A DNA stretch of 39,421 bases from Dichotomicrobium sp964650735 (GCA_964650735.1 CAZYUT010000003.1:1-39421), one strand, 5' to 3'. Positions 1 through 7,310 are shown, counted from the first letter of the stretch. Numbers and translations are program-made. Notes: generated by a model from the letters alone, not told the origin.

Positions 1-199
1 CGAAAAACGCGATCACCGCGTAAAGATCATCCGTCCCGCGCACGCCATAGCCCGCGTCATAGCGCCGGCGGCTGTCGGCCCAGCGCTGGTTGCGCTCCTC
101 GAAGCCGGAGCCGAGCGTGACGATCTCGGTGCGCCGCTCCGGCCCGCCCGAGGCCCCGCGCGAGATGCCGGCGGGGAAGCGGATTTCGTGGAAAGCCAT
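1..199 (-). CDS. GTA distal tail protein, DUF2460 (g12-like), partial
   Basis: First 66 codons of a protein starting MAFHEIRFPAGISRGASGG, the conserved opening of the DUF2460/TIGR02217 family. In the R. capsulatus GTA this is g12, the distal tail protein joining the tail tube to the baseplate. The start ATG is at 199-197; the frame stays open to the left edge, so most of the gene is outside the window. It follows the tape measure gene in transcription order, as in the R. capsulatus GTA, but 380 bases separate the two here and a small opposite-strand gene occupies that space. Family assignment rests on the N-terminus and the context. Confidence 0.88.
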   Translation of the reverse strand, partial: MAFHEIRFPAGISRGASGGPERRTEIVTLGSGFEERNQRWADSRRRYDAGYGVRGTDDLYAVIAFF

Positions 200-277
200 G
201 GGTTACTTCCGTTCGTTCGCGCGACTGCAGCGACTCTGTGAGTGGCGCTCGCGTCCGCGATCGGATAAGGTGCCGCT

Positions 278-493
278 ATGACCGACGCGCCCGACAACCT
301 GACGCTTCGAATGCTCCGAAGCATTGACGAGAAGCTCGATTTCATCCTGCAAGACATGCAGGACTTGAAATTTCGCATGACGAATGTCGAAGAGGGTCTG
401 GCGGGCGTTAACCGCCGCCTCGACCGGCTCGATGCGCGCACAGGGCGACTTGAGCGCCGCACGGGTCTGCGGGATGATGCCCCTGCGGAGTAA
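278..493 (+). CDS. small coiled-coil protein, function unknown
   Basis: A 71-residue protein starting MTDAPDNLTLRMLRSIDEKL. It is charged and heptad-like almost throughout: a hydrophobic/charged pattern from about residue 8 to 64 (LRSIDEKLDFILQDMQDL, then RLDRLDARTGRLERR) predicts one continuous coiled coil. AAGG lies about 9 bases before the ATG. I recall similar short proteins (NLTLRMLR... plus tandem LxxRLDRLE repeats) in many alphaproteobacteria without a known job. It is the only gene pointing rightward inside the GTA operon, in the 380 bases between tape measure and distal tail genes. No membrane segment or signal peptide is visible. It could be an independent cargo gene or an antisense modulator of the operon; both ideas are inference. 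Confidence 0.7.
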   Translation: MTDAPDNLTLRMLRSIDEKLDFILQDMQDLKFRMTNVEEGLAGVNRRLDRLDARTGRLERRTGLRDDAPAE

Positions 494-579
494 GGCGCTT
501 ATTGTCTGGCGCGATATCATGACGGATGCGGCATCGGCGTGATGCAATTGGGTTCTGCTCCAACGGGGGCCAGTCAACG

Positions 580-1164
580 TCACAAATTCCGCTGCCCGCG
601 CGAGGCCGCCCGCGCGATCTGCGCGCCGATCTCGCCGCGATTGCGCCAGAAGCCCTCTACGTCAGGCGTCGAGATGTTGACGGTCACGCTGAGCGCGCCC
701 GGCCCTCCGTTCGCGCGGACGCCGAGCCGTCCGTCCCGACCGCGCGCCAGCGGCAGGATCGCTTCCGGCCCCGCCTCGCCCGCCAGTCCCGTGCGCCCGC
801 CGCGCAAGGGAAACGCCACCGGCGCGCTCACGACGCCGCCATCAGCGAACGGCACCGGCATCGCCTGTTGCAGCACCCCGCCCTTGGCGAAGGGCAGCAC
901 CCCGCCCGCAAGTCCGCCGAACAGCCCGCCCAGGGCGCTTTCAATCGGCGCGAACGCCGAGCGCAGCGCCAGGCGGGACAAATCCAGCGCGAGATTTTGC
1001 AGAACCCCGCGCAATCCCTCTCCGTCCAGCGCGACGGCTTCAAGCGAGCGGCTCATCCGCCCGGCGAAGCGCTCGCCCAGCGTCTCAAGTTCCCTGAGGC
1101 GCGCGCGCGCATCATCCGTGCGCGCCGACACCTCGATCGCGAGATCAGCAACCGTTTCAGCCAT
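580..1164 (-). CDS. GTA tail tape measure protein (g11-like)
   Basis: A 194-residue protein starting MAETVADLAIEVSARTDDAR. An N-terminal helical part (residues 1-60) is followed by a glycine-rich middle (GGLFGGLAGGVLPFAKGGV, then FADGGVVSAP near 95-115) and a GEAGPEAILPLARG stretch typical of C-termini of small tape-measure proteins. This protein sets tail length and lines the tail lumen. ATG at 1164 is preferred to more upstream non-ATG codons because it overlaps the previous gene by only 8 bases and the family begins this way. At about 194 residues it predicts a short tail. It stands between the tail chaperone-like gene and the distal tail gene. Confidence 0.85.
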   Translation of the reverse strand: MAETVADLAIEVSARTDDARARLRELETLGERFAGRMSRSLEAVALDGEGLRGVLQNLALDLSRLALRSAFAPIESALGGLFGGLAGGVLPFAKGGVLQQAMPVPFADGGVVSAPVAFPLRGGRTGLAGEAGPEAILPLARGRDGRLGVRANGGPGALSVTVNISTPDVEGFWRNRGEIGAQIARAASRGQRNL

Positions 1165-1372
1165 ATGATCCTCTGTCCGGGAAGCGGGCCATGAGCGCGG
1201 CAAGGCCGTCGCGCGTCATGGGCGCCGCAGACCCGCCGCCCGTCAGCCCGGAAATCGCGCGCGCCAGTTCAACCGGCGTCATCGCCCAGAAGTCGCGCGG
1301 CGGCAGGCGCAAAACGCCCAGCCCGATCGCCATCGCCTCGGCCCACGGGAACGGGCGCGGCTTATCGCTCAT
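1157..1372 (-). CDS. GTA tail assembly chaperone-like protein (g10.1-like)
   Basis: A 71-residue protein starting MSDKPRPFPWAEAMAIGLGV, with the core LRLPPRDFWAMTPVEL. This is the TIGR02216 / phage tail assembly chaperone family found between g10 and g11 in GTA clusters. The WAEAM...LRLPP..FW.MTP.E pattern is diagnostic. The start overlaps the end of the g10-like gene by 11 bases and its end overlaps the tape measure start by 8, so translation is tightly coupled. It probably chaperones the tape measure during tail tube assembly; that role is from the family, not from this sequence. Confidence 0.85.
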   Translation of the reverse strand: MSDKPRPFPWAEAMAIGLGVLRLPPRDFWAMTPVELARAISGLTGGGSAAPMTRDGLAALMARFPDRGSYG

Positions 1373-1682
1373 CGGGCGCGCCGAAGGTTGCGTTCAGCAG
1401 CCGGGCGACGATGTCGACATAGCCACTTGCCCCGCCTGCCACAGGCAGCGCCGCGACCTCGTCATCGCTGATCTCATTGCCGGCCCCGCGCAGGCCCGCG
1501 CCGATGATCTTGAGCGCATCGCCCGCGCTAATCCGCCCGGTCTGGAACCTCTCGGCCAGCGCCAGCATGTCGCTCTCGCCAAAAGCATGCTCCAGCTCCG
1601 CCAGCGCGCCGAGCGTCAGGCAAAGCGTGTAGGGCACGCCGCCAAGCACGGCTTCGATCTCGCCGCGATGGGGATTGACCAT
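1362..1682 (-). CDS. GTA g10-like tail protein
   Basis: A 106-residue protein starting MVNPHRGEIEAVLGGVPYTL. It matches the GTA_gp10 family (gene transfer agent family protein), whose hallmark is a short beta-rich N-terminus followed by LxLTLGALAELEHAFG and a helical C-terminus. In phage tails the equivalent pair (here with the next gene) acts as gpG/gpT-like chaperones. I see no slippery heptamer evidence for a frameshift fusion at the junction; each gene has its own ATG. The gap to the upstream major tail gene is 3 bases. Confidence 0.85.
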   Translation of the reverse strand: MVNPHRGEIEAVLGGVPYTLCLTLGALAELEHAFGESDMLALAERFQTGRISAGDALKIIGAGLRGAGNEISDDEVAALPVAGGASGYVDIVARLLNATFGAPDER

Positions 1683-1685
1683 GAC

Positions 1686-2099
1686 TTACGCTCCCGTGAA
1701 GCTGAGCTGCCCCGCCGATTCCAGCGCCAGATCGAAGGTCATCTCGCCGTCATGCTGGCCAGCATATTCGAGCGTCGTGACTTGGAACGGCCCCTGGACG
1801 GTTCCGAAATCCGGCACGATCACCTGCCAGTCGCGCTGCACACCGTCGAAAAAGTAGCCGCGCACGGTCTCGTCGGACTGGGCGTCCTTGAACACGCCGT
1901 TGCCCGAGATGCGCGCGGTCTTGATGCCTGCCCCTGCGAGCAGTTCGCGCCATTCGCCCGCAGATTCGGTGTTGGTGATGTCGACAGTCGCGGCGTTGAA
2001 GGCGAGCGTGCGTGCGCGCAGGCCCGCAACGGTGATGAAGGTCCCGGCGCCGTCGCTATCGACCTTCAAAAGCAGATCCTTGCCCTTCTGGGCGCTCAT
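1686..2099 (-). CDS. GTA major tail tube protein (g9-like)
   Basis: A 137-residue protein starting MSAQKGKDLLLKVDSDGAGT. It has the TP901-1 major tail family layout: an N-terminal strand (KGKDLLLKV), GLRARTLAFNAATVDITNTESAGEWREL, then GVFKDAQSDETVRGYFFDG and the closing LSFTGA. It polymerises into the tail tube. The ribosome site is strong (AAGGAG, 7 bases before ATG), as expected for an abundant product. A structured repeat lies upstream, between this gene and the tail terminator gene, so the high-expression gene starts just after a stable RNA/DNA fold. Confidence 0.9.
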   Translation of the reverse strand: MSAQKGKDLLLKVDSDGAGTFITVAGLRARTLAFNAATVDITNTESAGEWRELLAGAGIKTARISGNGVFKDAQSDETVRGYFFDGVQRDWQVIVPDFGTVQGPFQVTTLEYAGQHDGEMTFDLALESAGQLSFTGA

Positions 2100-2156
2100 G
2101 CGTGTCTCCTTATTGGCTGGAGCAAATTCCGTTCGGGCTGACCCGGCTCAACCCGT

Positions 2157-2242
2157 GTCATTGCGAGGCCGGAACGGCAGAAGCAATCCAATCACCGGGA
2201 ACGGCACTTGCCGCTGGATCGCTTCACTGCGTTCGCGATGAC
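2157..2242. repeat. palindromic repeat copy A (GNA mini-hairpin family)
   Basis: An imperfect 86-base inverted repeat. Left arm: GTCATTGCGA, a 13-base core at 2167-2179 (GGCCGGAACGGCA, self-pairing around GAA), then GAAGCAATCCA. Right arm read on the complement: GTCATCGCGA, a 7-base core (ACGCAGT, pairing around GCA), then GAAGCGATCCAG. The spacer is 23 bases. Two related copies lie at 5924-6005 and 7311-7391. This copy fills the gap between the DUF3168 gene and the major tail gene. Confidence 0.9.
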
Positions 2243-2281
2243 GGGGCCAGAACTTTCAATCCTGTCGGAACGCGCTCTGGA

Positions 2282-2683
2282 TCAAGCTGGCTCGGTCACC
2301 GCGCGGAAGCGGGCCACGCCGTGATAGGTCTCGCCGTCGTCGTCGCGGCGCACCTCGAAGGACTGGCAGCGCAGGTTGACGAGCTGCGCGCCGTTCAAGC
2401 TGAGCGCCGCGTCGTGCAGGACCGCGCGCACCGCGTCGATCACCTCGTAGGCCTGGCGTTTGCCCGCGTAGCGCGACCAGACATGCACATCGAGGCGGTG
2501 TTCCAGCCCCGGCTCTGTGCCCGTGCTCCAGTCGCTGACCGACGCCGTCCCGAGCGTGATGAACGGGAAGGCTGCGTCCTGCGGAACATCGTCATAGATG
2601 CGCGCGCCGCCGAGAAGCGCGGCCACTGCGGTATCGTTTGCAAGCGTGGCATACACCTCGCGCTGCAAGGCCCAACTGCTCAT
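2282..2683 (-). CDS. DUF3168 tail terminator protein (g8-like)
   Basis: A 133-residue protein starting MSSWALQREVYATLANDTAV. The signature is that of DUF3168: QREVYATLAND.AV..LLGG.RIYDDVPQDAAFPFITLG, then EHRLDVHVWSRYAGKRQAYEVIDAVRAVLHDA. In the R. capsulatus GTA the equivalent g8 product is the tail terminator, capping the tube at the head side. It follows the HK97 gp10-like gene by 15 bases. The 182 bases after its stop hold repeat copy A. Confidence 0.88.
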   Translation of the reverse strand: MSSWALQREVYATLANDTAVAALLGGARIYDDVPQDAAFPFITLGTASVSDWSTGTEPGLEHRLDVHVWSRYAGKRQAYEVIDAVRAVLHDAALSLNGAQLVNLRCQSFEVRRDDDGETYHGVARFRAVTEPA

Positions 2684-2698
2684 GGATGTCTCCTGACC

Positions 2699-3064
2699 TC
2701 AGCGGCGGGTGGCGATGCGCCGGACGGCTTGGCCGATACGCCGGATAATGCCTGATCGCACGCGATCGAGCGCCGGGCGCAGCCACGGCTGCTGGGCGCG
2801 CGAAAGCGAACCGAACTCGCGGAACCAGGCGCGCGGGGCAAGCGACACCACCCGGTAGGTGAGAGCGTGTGGCCCGCGCCGAACCGCAAGCGAACCCGCC
2901 AGCGCCCGCGTGCCCGGACCGCCGTCACGCGCGAGGCCTTCGCGGGCCTCGTCGGCCACCGCTTGCGCGCCGGCGCGCAGCGCATCGTCGAGCGCTTCGG
3001 TCTTGTCCAGGGCGCGCGACAGGCCGCGCAAGCCCCTGCCCCGCGATGTCACCGAGGCCTTCAC
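2699..3064 (-). CDS. HK97 gp10-like phage protein
   Basis: A 121-residue basic protein. The GTG start at 3064 is chosen because it forms a GTGA overlap with the stop of the upstream stopper gene, the same junction style used at the next boundary up. Content: LSRALDKTEALDDALRAGAQAVADEAREGLARDGG, GTRALAGSLAVRRGPHALTYRVVSLAPRAWFREFGSLSRAQQPWLRPAL. The pattern 'amphipathic N-terminal helix, A/V DEAR, then W(F)xEFGS...QPWLRPAL' is the HK97_gp10 family, which sits between head closure and DUF3168 genes in HK97-like phages. From memory the R. capsulatus GTA has no gene at this position, so this may be a retained ancestral gene. Confidence 0.72.
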   Translation of the reverse strand: MKASVTSRGRGLRGLSRALDKTEALDDALRAGAQAVADEAREGLARDGGPGTRALAGSLAVRRGPHALTYRVVSLAPRAWFREFGSLSRAQQPWLRPALDRVRSGIIRRIGQAVRRIATRR

Positions 3065-3387
3065 AGGTCGCGCTCCTCGCACGCGCAAGTCAGGAAGCGG
3101 CGGCGGCCGTCCGCATCGAGCACCGCGCGGATGTCGAGCAGACGGTCCCCAAACCGGAAGCGCATGTTGGGCGCGACGTCTTCGCGGTGGCGGATCGTCA
3201 CGTCGAGTTTGCGGCTGCCGGACAGGCGGTCAGCTTCGACGGCTTCCTTGCCGGAGCGCGGTTCGATCATCGCCCAGATGTCCGCCACCGACTCCCACGT
3301 CTCGGCCGCGCCGCCGCCTTCATCGGCTATGCGCACGGACCGTTCCAGCACGACGCGCTGACGTAACGCTCCGATCCGCGCGCTCAC
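3061..3387 (-). CDS. GTA head-tail stopper/adaptor (g7-like)
   Basis: A 108-residue protein starting (GTG) MSARIGALRQRVVLERSVRI. It matches the phage head-tail joining family (SPP1 gp16/HK97 gp7 fold): basic start IGALRQRV.LER, then GGAAETWESVADIWAMIEPRSGKE, and KLDVTIRHREDVAPNMRFRFGDRLLDIRAV. It closes the head after packaging. The GTG at 3387 forms a GTGA overlap with the upstream adaptor gene's stop, which fixes the start. Confidence 0.87.
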   Translation of the reverse strand: MSARIGALRQRVVLERSVRIADEGGGAAETWESVADIWAMIEPRSGKEAVEADRLSGSRKLDVTIRHREDVAPNMRFRFGDRLLDIRAVLDADGRRRFLTCACEERDL

Positions 3388-3959
3388 AGCCGCACCTGCC
3401 GGTAAGGCGCGAGCAGTTCGGCAACGCCGTGCGGCAGCGCCTCGGGCTGGTCGAAGACGATCGGCTCGCGCTGCTCATACCAATGCGCGACCAGCATCAG
3501 CAGCGCCTGGCGGATCGGCTGCGGCACCTGCTCGGGCGTAGCGCTATAGCCCGCTGTCACCGCGATCTCGATGCCGTTCGCTGGCCGGCCCGGCCGCGGC
3601 CAGGTCCCGCCGGTGTTGCGTATGACCCGGGGGCGCAGTGACGATAGATCGACCAGATAGCTGCTCGCCGGGATGGTTTGCGCAACATCACTCTCATCGT
3701 AGACGCGCACCGAATCAACGCTCTGCAGGGGGCCGAGCGGGATATCGATGCGCCCATCTTCAGGCCAGCAATCAAGGTAGTAGGACCAGCTCTGCGTCAC
3801 CATCGCGATATCGAGCGCACCCTCGATATGCAGCCGCGCCGCGAGGATAAGGCTGGCGACGACCGGGTCTTCGACCGCGCTGTCCACGCGCAGATATTGC
3901 TTCGCTTCCGATACGCTCACCGGTTCGCGCGCGGGCGCGGATGTCAGCACTAGCGGCAT
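3384..3959 (-). CDS. GTA head-tail connector (g6-like)
   Basis: A 191-residue protein starting MPLVLTSAPAREPVSVSEAK. The features SVSEAKQYLRVDSAVEDPVVASLILAAR..IE and LPLGPLQSVDSVRVYDESD, with IRQALLMLVAHWYEQREPI near the C-terminus, match the phiE125 gp8 / HK97 gp6 head-tail connector family (TIGR02215). It forms the ring under the portal. It is the first gene after a strong terminator that follows the capsid gene, so its transcription depends on read-through or on a promoter I cannot identify. Confidence 0.9.
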   Translation of the reverse strand: MPLVLTSAPAREPVSVSEAKQYLRVDSAVEDPVVASLILAARLHIEGALDIAMVTQSWSYYLDCWPEDGRIDIPLGPLQSVDSVRVYDESDVAQTIPASSYLVDLSSLRPRVIRNTGGTWPRPGRPANGIEIAVTAGYSATPEQVPQPIRQALLMLVAHWYEQREPIVFDQPEALPHGVAELLAPYRQVRL

Positions 3960-3977
3960 GGCTCACCCGTTGGTTCG

Positions 3978-4017
3978 AATAAGAAAAGGGCCGCAGCGGG
4001 GAGGTGCGCCGCGGCCC
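3978..4017 (-). terminator. intrinsic terminator after the capsid gene
   Basis: On the minus strand an 11-bp stem (GGGCCGCGGCG pairing with CGCTGCGGCCC, one G-U pair) with an 8-base loop is followed at once by TTTTCTTATT. This is a textbook intrinsic terminator placed 16 bases after the capsid stop and 18 before the next start. It would let the capsid gene be transcribed more than the connector and tail genes. Confidence 0.8.
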
Positions 4018-4033
4018 ACGTGGGCGGTCAGGC

Positions 4034-5308
4034 TTACGCGCCGCCGCCAGCACTGCCGAACTTCAGCAGCTTGATCGCGCCGAAGTCCTGCACGCCGCCG
4101 CCTACGCGCTTCGTCGTGTAGAACAGCACGTAGGGCTTCGATGAGAAGGGATCGCGCAGAACGCGGATGCCGATGCGGTCCACCACCAGATAGCCGCGCT
4201 GGAAGTCGCCGAACGCGATCGCAGTCGCACCAGCCTCGATACCCGGCATATCCTCGGTTTCGACGATCGGGAAACCAAGCATCATCGGCCGGGCGCCAGC
4301 TTCGGAGGCCGGTTGCCAGATATAGTTGCCGTCGCCATCCTTGATCTTGCGGATTTCCGCCTGGGTCGAGCGGTTCATGACCCAGCTGGCGTTGCCGCGG
4401 TACTCTGCGTTCAGCGTATAGATCAGATCGAAAAGATCATGCTCTGGGTCTGTTTCCGCGAAACCGCCATCGACGCCCGTATCGATGTAGCCGATTTTCT
4501 CCCATTCCCAGGATGCATCGGCGACCTGATCGTAATCGAGGAAGCCTTTGGGTTTGTCTGTGCCGTTCCCCTTCACGAAGGCGGTGTTTTCCTGCGCGGC
4601 GAAAGCGATGCGCACCTCGTCGGCGATCCACGCCTCGATGTCGACGGCAGAGTCGTCAAGGAGCGTCTGCGAGGCCGCGGGCATCGCGTAAAGTTCCATC
4701 GTCGGAAAGTCGAGTTCTTCGAGAACCGGCGTATCGGTTTCGCTGCGCGTACCGGTCTCCGCAACCCAGCCGGCGGCCGCTCCTGTCTTGGCGAACGGCT
4801 TCTTGAAACTGGTGCTCGACACCTGCCGGTTGCCGGCGATCGACCGGATCGGCGAAATCTCCGTCAGCGCCCGCATGATCGTGCTCTCGACCTCGCTCGG
4901 CACGGTGTAGCCGCCATCGGCGCCGGAGCCGGCCGACAGCGCCTTCTGCTCCAGCGCTCGCAGGCTGGAGGTCTCGCCGGAGCGGACGTAGCTGGCAAAC
5001 GCGGCCTTGTGTTCGCTGAGCGCGTAATTGCTGGCGGCTAACGTCTGGCGCGGCGGCCGCGCAGCCTTTAGCGCAAGCTGATCGACGGTGCGCTTATGCT
5101 CGTCGAGCGCGCGGTTGATCCGCTCAAGCTTGTCGGTCGTGACGACATCGGCGGCCATGCGCTGCTCGATCTGCTCAAGGCGCTCGTCGTTGCTCTCCTT
5201 GAACGCCTCAAAGGCGCGCATGAAGTCATCGAAGGCCTGCGCCATCTCGACGGCAGACACCTGCGGCTCCGCCTTGGTTTCATAGTCCGAGGTATAAGTT
5301 TCGCTCAT
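4034..5308 (-). CDS. GTA major capsid protein, HK97 fold (g5-like)
   Basis: A 424-residue protein starting MSETYTSDYETKAEPQVSAV. Residues 1 to about 105 form a charged coiled-coil delta/scaffold region (FDDFMRAFEAFKESNDERLEQIEQRM...), normally removed by the prohead protease. The HK97 capsid domain follows: GADGGYTVPSEVESTIMRALTEISPIRSIA, the E-loop region, ETPVLEELDFPTMELYAMPAASQTLLDD, and the C-terminal FGDFQRGYLVVDRIGIRVLRDPF. The start is fixed by GAGGAG just upstream and by an ATGA overlap with the protease stop; the frame is open further upstream but that part is antisense-like protease sequence. An intrinsic terminator follows. Confidence 0.95.
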   Translation of the reverse strand: MSETYTSDYETKAEPQVSAVEMAQAFDDFMRAFEAFKESNDERLEQIEQRMAADVVTTDKLERINRALDEHKRTVDQLALKAARPPRQTLAASNYALSEHKAAFASYVRSGETSSLRALEQKALSAGSGADGGYTVPSEVESTIMRALTEISPIRSIAGNRQVSSTSFKKPFAKTGAAAGWVAETGTRSETDTPVLEELDFPTMELYAMPAASQTLLDDSAVDIEAWIADEVRIAFAAQENTAFVKGNGTDKPKGFLDYDQVADASWEWEKIGYIDTGVDGGFAETDPEHDLFDLIYTLNAEYRGNASWVMNRSTQAEIRKIKDGDGNYIWQPASEAGARPMMLGFPIVETEDMPGIEAGATAIAFGDFQRGYLVVDRIGIRVLRDPFSSKPYVLFYTTKRVGGGVQDFGAIKLLKFGSAGGGA

Positions 5309-6051
5309 GATCTCCTCGTTCGCATTGGATGAGAGTATGCGCGGCGGGACGCGCGCAGCAGCCCGGCCGACATCACGTTTAGCCGCCGGGCGAGCGCCTG
5401 CGGCGCGCCTGCGCCGGCCTGCTCGATACGGCTGACTTTCGCCCCGGGCAGCATGGGGAAGGTGACGACCGAGATTTCCCACAGGTCGATCTCGTGCAGC
5501 CGGCGTGTGCGCAGCCGCGGGTCGCGGTCGGCGCGCACGGTGCGAAAACCGATCGACAGCCCGTCAAGCGCCCCGGCGCGCAGCAAGGCGGCGATCTCCC
5601 GCGCCCGCGCCACCCCGCCGATGAGCCGCCCACGCACGTAGAGCCCGCGCCGGTCCTCGCGGATTTCGTCCCAGACGCCGATCGGCTGGGCCGGGTCGTG
5701 CTGGAACAAGAAGCGCACCGCGGAGGCCCCGCGCCGGCGAAGGCTTGCGGCAAACGCGCCGGGCATCACGACATCACCGCCATGATCGGGCACGCCGAAC
5801 AGGCTGGCATAGCCCTCCACGCGCCCGTCGCTCTCGTTCACGCGCACGGGCGCGTGCTCGCGGCGGAGCGGCGGCTCCGCGCGCTTGGTGCGCTGTCCGG
5901 CTGGATTGAAGTTGAACCCCGCCGTCATTGCGAAGCCCGAAGGGCTGAAGCAATCCAGCGGGGATCGGAGATGGTTCTGGATTGCTTCGCTTCGCTCGCA
6001 ATGACGATGTTCAGATCGATCGAGAAACGCATTCGACGGTAGTTTTTTCAT
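5305..6051 (-). CDS. GTA prohead protease (g4-like), repeat in its 5' end
   Basis: HK97-type prohead maturation protease (peptidase U35): REHAPVRVNESDGRVEGYASLFGVPDHGGDVVMPGAF, then FLFQHDPAQPIGVWDEIREDRRGLYVRGRL, the ALDGLSIGF core and the DLWEISVVTFPMLPGAKV segment. Conserved H (FQHD) and S (GLSIGF) are present. From ATG 6051 (4 bases after the portal stop) the product is 248 residues, but codons 16-42 are the translated palindromic repeat copy B (HCERSEAIQ... FAMTAGF). An alternative ATG at 5928 lies inside the repeat and gives 207 residues, close to what the family needs. Neither start has a strong ribosome site. The stop overlaps the capsid start (ATGA). Confidence 0.88.
   Translation of the reverse strand: MKKLPSNAFLDRSEHRHCERSEAIQNHLRSPLDCFSPSGFAMTAGFNFNPAGQRTKRAEPPLRREHAPVRVNESDGRVEGYASLFGVPDHGGDVVMPGAFAASLRRRGASAVRFLFQHDPAQPIGVWDEIREDRRGLYVRGRLIGGVARAREIAALLRAGALDGLSIGFRTVRADRDPRLRTRRLHEIDLWEISVVTFPMLPGAKVSRIEQAGAGAPQALARRLNVMSAGLLRASRRAYSHPMRTRRS
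5924..6005. repeat. palindromic repeat copy B, inside the protease frame
   Basis: An 82-base inverted repeat. Left arm (5924-5958): GTCATTGCGA, core AGCCCGAAGGGCT (5-bp stem, GAA loop), GAAGCAATCCAG. Right arm read on the complement (5977-6005): GTCATTGCGA, core GCGAAGC (2-bp stem, GAA loop), GAAGCAATCCAG. The spacer is 18 bases. The outer 10 and inner 12 bases of the arms are exact complements. It lies in frame in the 5' part of the prohead protease gene. Confidence 0.93.
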
Positions 6052-6055
6052 GGGT

Positions 6056-7252
6056 TCAGCCCGCGCTTGCAAGCGCGTCGCCGCCCTCGACCGGCCCATA
6101 GCCGATCGCGGCGCGCTTCTCGTTGATGGTCAGGAACGAGGCATCCTCGACGCGCTCCCACAGCGCTGCGCGCTCCGTGGACAGCGCCTCGATGCGGTCG
6201 AGCGCGGGCTTGAGAGTTAGCCCCTCGCCATAGGCCGCGGCGAGCCAGCCGCCCAGCGCCTGCAACGTGCGGTTCACCACCGGCAGCACCGTATGGCGCC
6301 AGAAGCTGCGGTTCGCTTCCTGGAAATTCGAATAGGTGTTGTCGCCGGGAATACCGAGCAGCATCGGCGGCACGCCCAGCGCCAGCGCGATCTCGCGCGC
6401 GGCCAGGTTCTTCGCGCTGATGAAATCCATGTCGCGCGGGCTCATCGACATCATCTTCCAGTCCAGCCCGCCTTCCAGCAGCATCGGCCGGCCGGCGTTG
6501 CGCGCGCCGGCATAGGTCGCCTCAAGCTCGGTCTTGAGCCGCTGGTACTGCTCTTCGGTCAGATGCCCGTCGCCAGCTGTATAGACCAACGCCCCCGAGG
6601 GCTGCGCCGCGTTGTCCAGAAGCGCCTTATTCCAGCCCGAGGCGGCGTTGTGGATGTCGATCGCCATCGCGGCGGCCTCCAGCGGGCTCATGCCGTAATG
6701 GTCGTTGACCGGGTGATACTGGCGCATGTGCAGGATCGGGCGGATGCCGTCGACCTCCTGATCGAAGCGCAGCGTCTGACCATCCGCTTGATACTCATAG
6801 GCGCAGGGCCAGCCATCCGCGCCGGGCACGATGCGCATCCGGTCGGCGCGCAGCACATGCAGCTCGCGCGGCTGGCCGTCGAGCGCGACCGCCTCCATGA
6901 AGGCGTTGCCCGCGATCAGCAGCGATCCGTACCACGCCTCGAACAGATCGGGCGCACACTCGCCCGCGTTGGGCCGCGCCAGCAGGTCCAGAAGCGGATG
7001 GGCTTCGAGTTCGTTAGCGCCGTCGAACAGCCGCAACGGCACCGAAGCGGCGGCCTCGGCGATCATCCGGACCGACCGGTACACGATCGGATTCTTCATA
7101 AAGCCCTCGCGCGCCATCGCAGCGGTATTGCGCGGCGACCAGACCGGCTGCGCATGGCCGTGAAACGCAAGGAACGGCCCTGTCCGGCTGCCCCTGCGCT
7201 CAAGCGGCTGCGCACCGAGTAAGCGCTGCAGCGCTTCGGTTATTCGGCTCAT
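6056..7252 (-). CDS. GTA portal protein (g3-like)
   Basis: A 398-residue HK97-family portal, the dodecameric ring through which DNA is packaged. It starts MSRITEALQRLLGAQPLERR. Landmarks are FMKNPIVYRSVRMIAEAAASVPLRLFDG, the LLARPN.GECAPDLFEAWYGSLLIAGNAF segment, ILHMRQYHPVNDHYGMSPLEAAAMAI, and FISAKNLAAREIALALGVPPMLLGIPGDNTYSNFQEANR near 300-340. ATG 7252 has a near-perfect GGAGG 5 bases upstream; the frame extends further but without such a site. Between it and the upstream large terminase gene lies repeat copy C. Confidence 0.95.
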   Translation of the reverse strand: MSRITEALQRLLGAQPLERRGSRTGPFLAFHGHAQPVWSPRNTAAMAREGFMKNPIVYRSVRMIAEAAASVPLRLFDGANELEAHPLLDLLARPNAGECAPDLFEAWYGSLLIAGNAFMEAVALDGQPRELHVLRADRMRIVPGADGWPCAYEYQADGQTLRFDQEVDGIRPILHMRQYHPVNDHYGMSPLEAAAMAIDIHNAASGWNKALLDNAAQPSGALVYTAGDGHLTEEQYQRLKTELEATYAGARNAGRPMLLEGGLDWKMMSMSPRDMDFISAKNLAAREIALALGVPPMLLGIPGDNTYSNFQEANRSFWRHTVLPVVNRTLQALGGWLAAAYGEGLTLKPALDRIEALSTERAALWERVEDASFLTINEKRAAIGYGPVEGGDALASAG

Positions 7253-7310
7253 GAAACCTCCAGAATTTGGTTGTCTGGATTTAGCGATTTTGCCGATCAA
7301 TCAACTCAAC

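Noticed and set aside
1191..2141. A 316-codon open frame on the plus strand across the tail genes
   Set aside because: Shadow of three well-supported GTA genes on the other strand.
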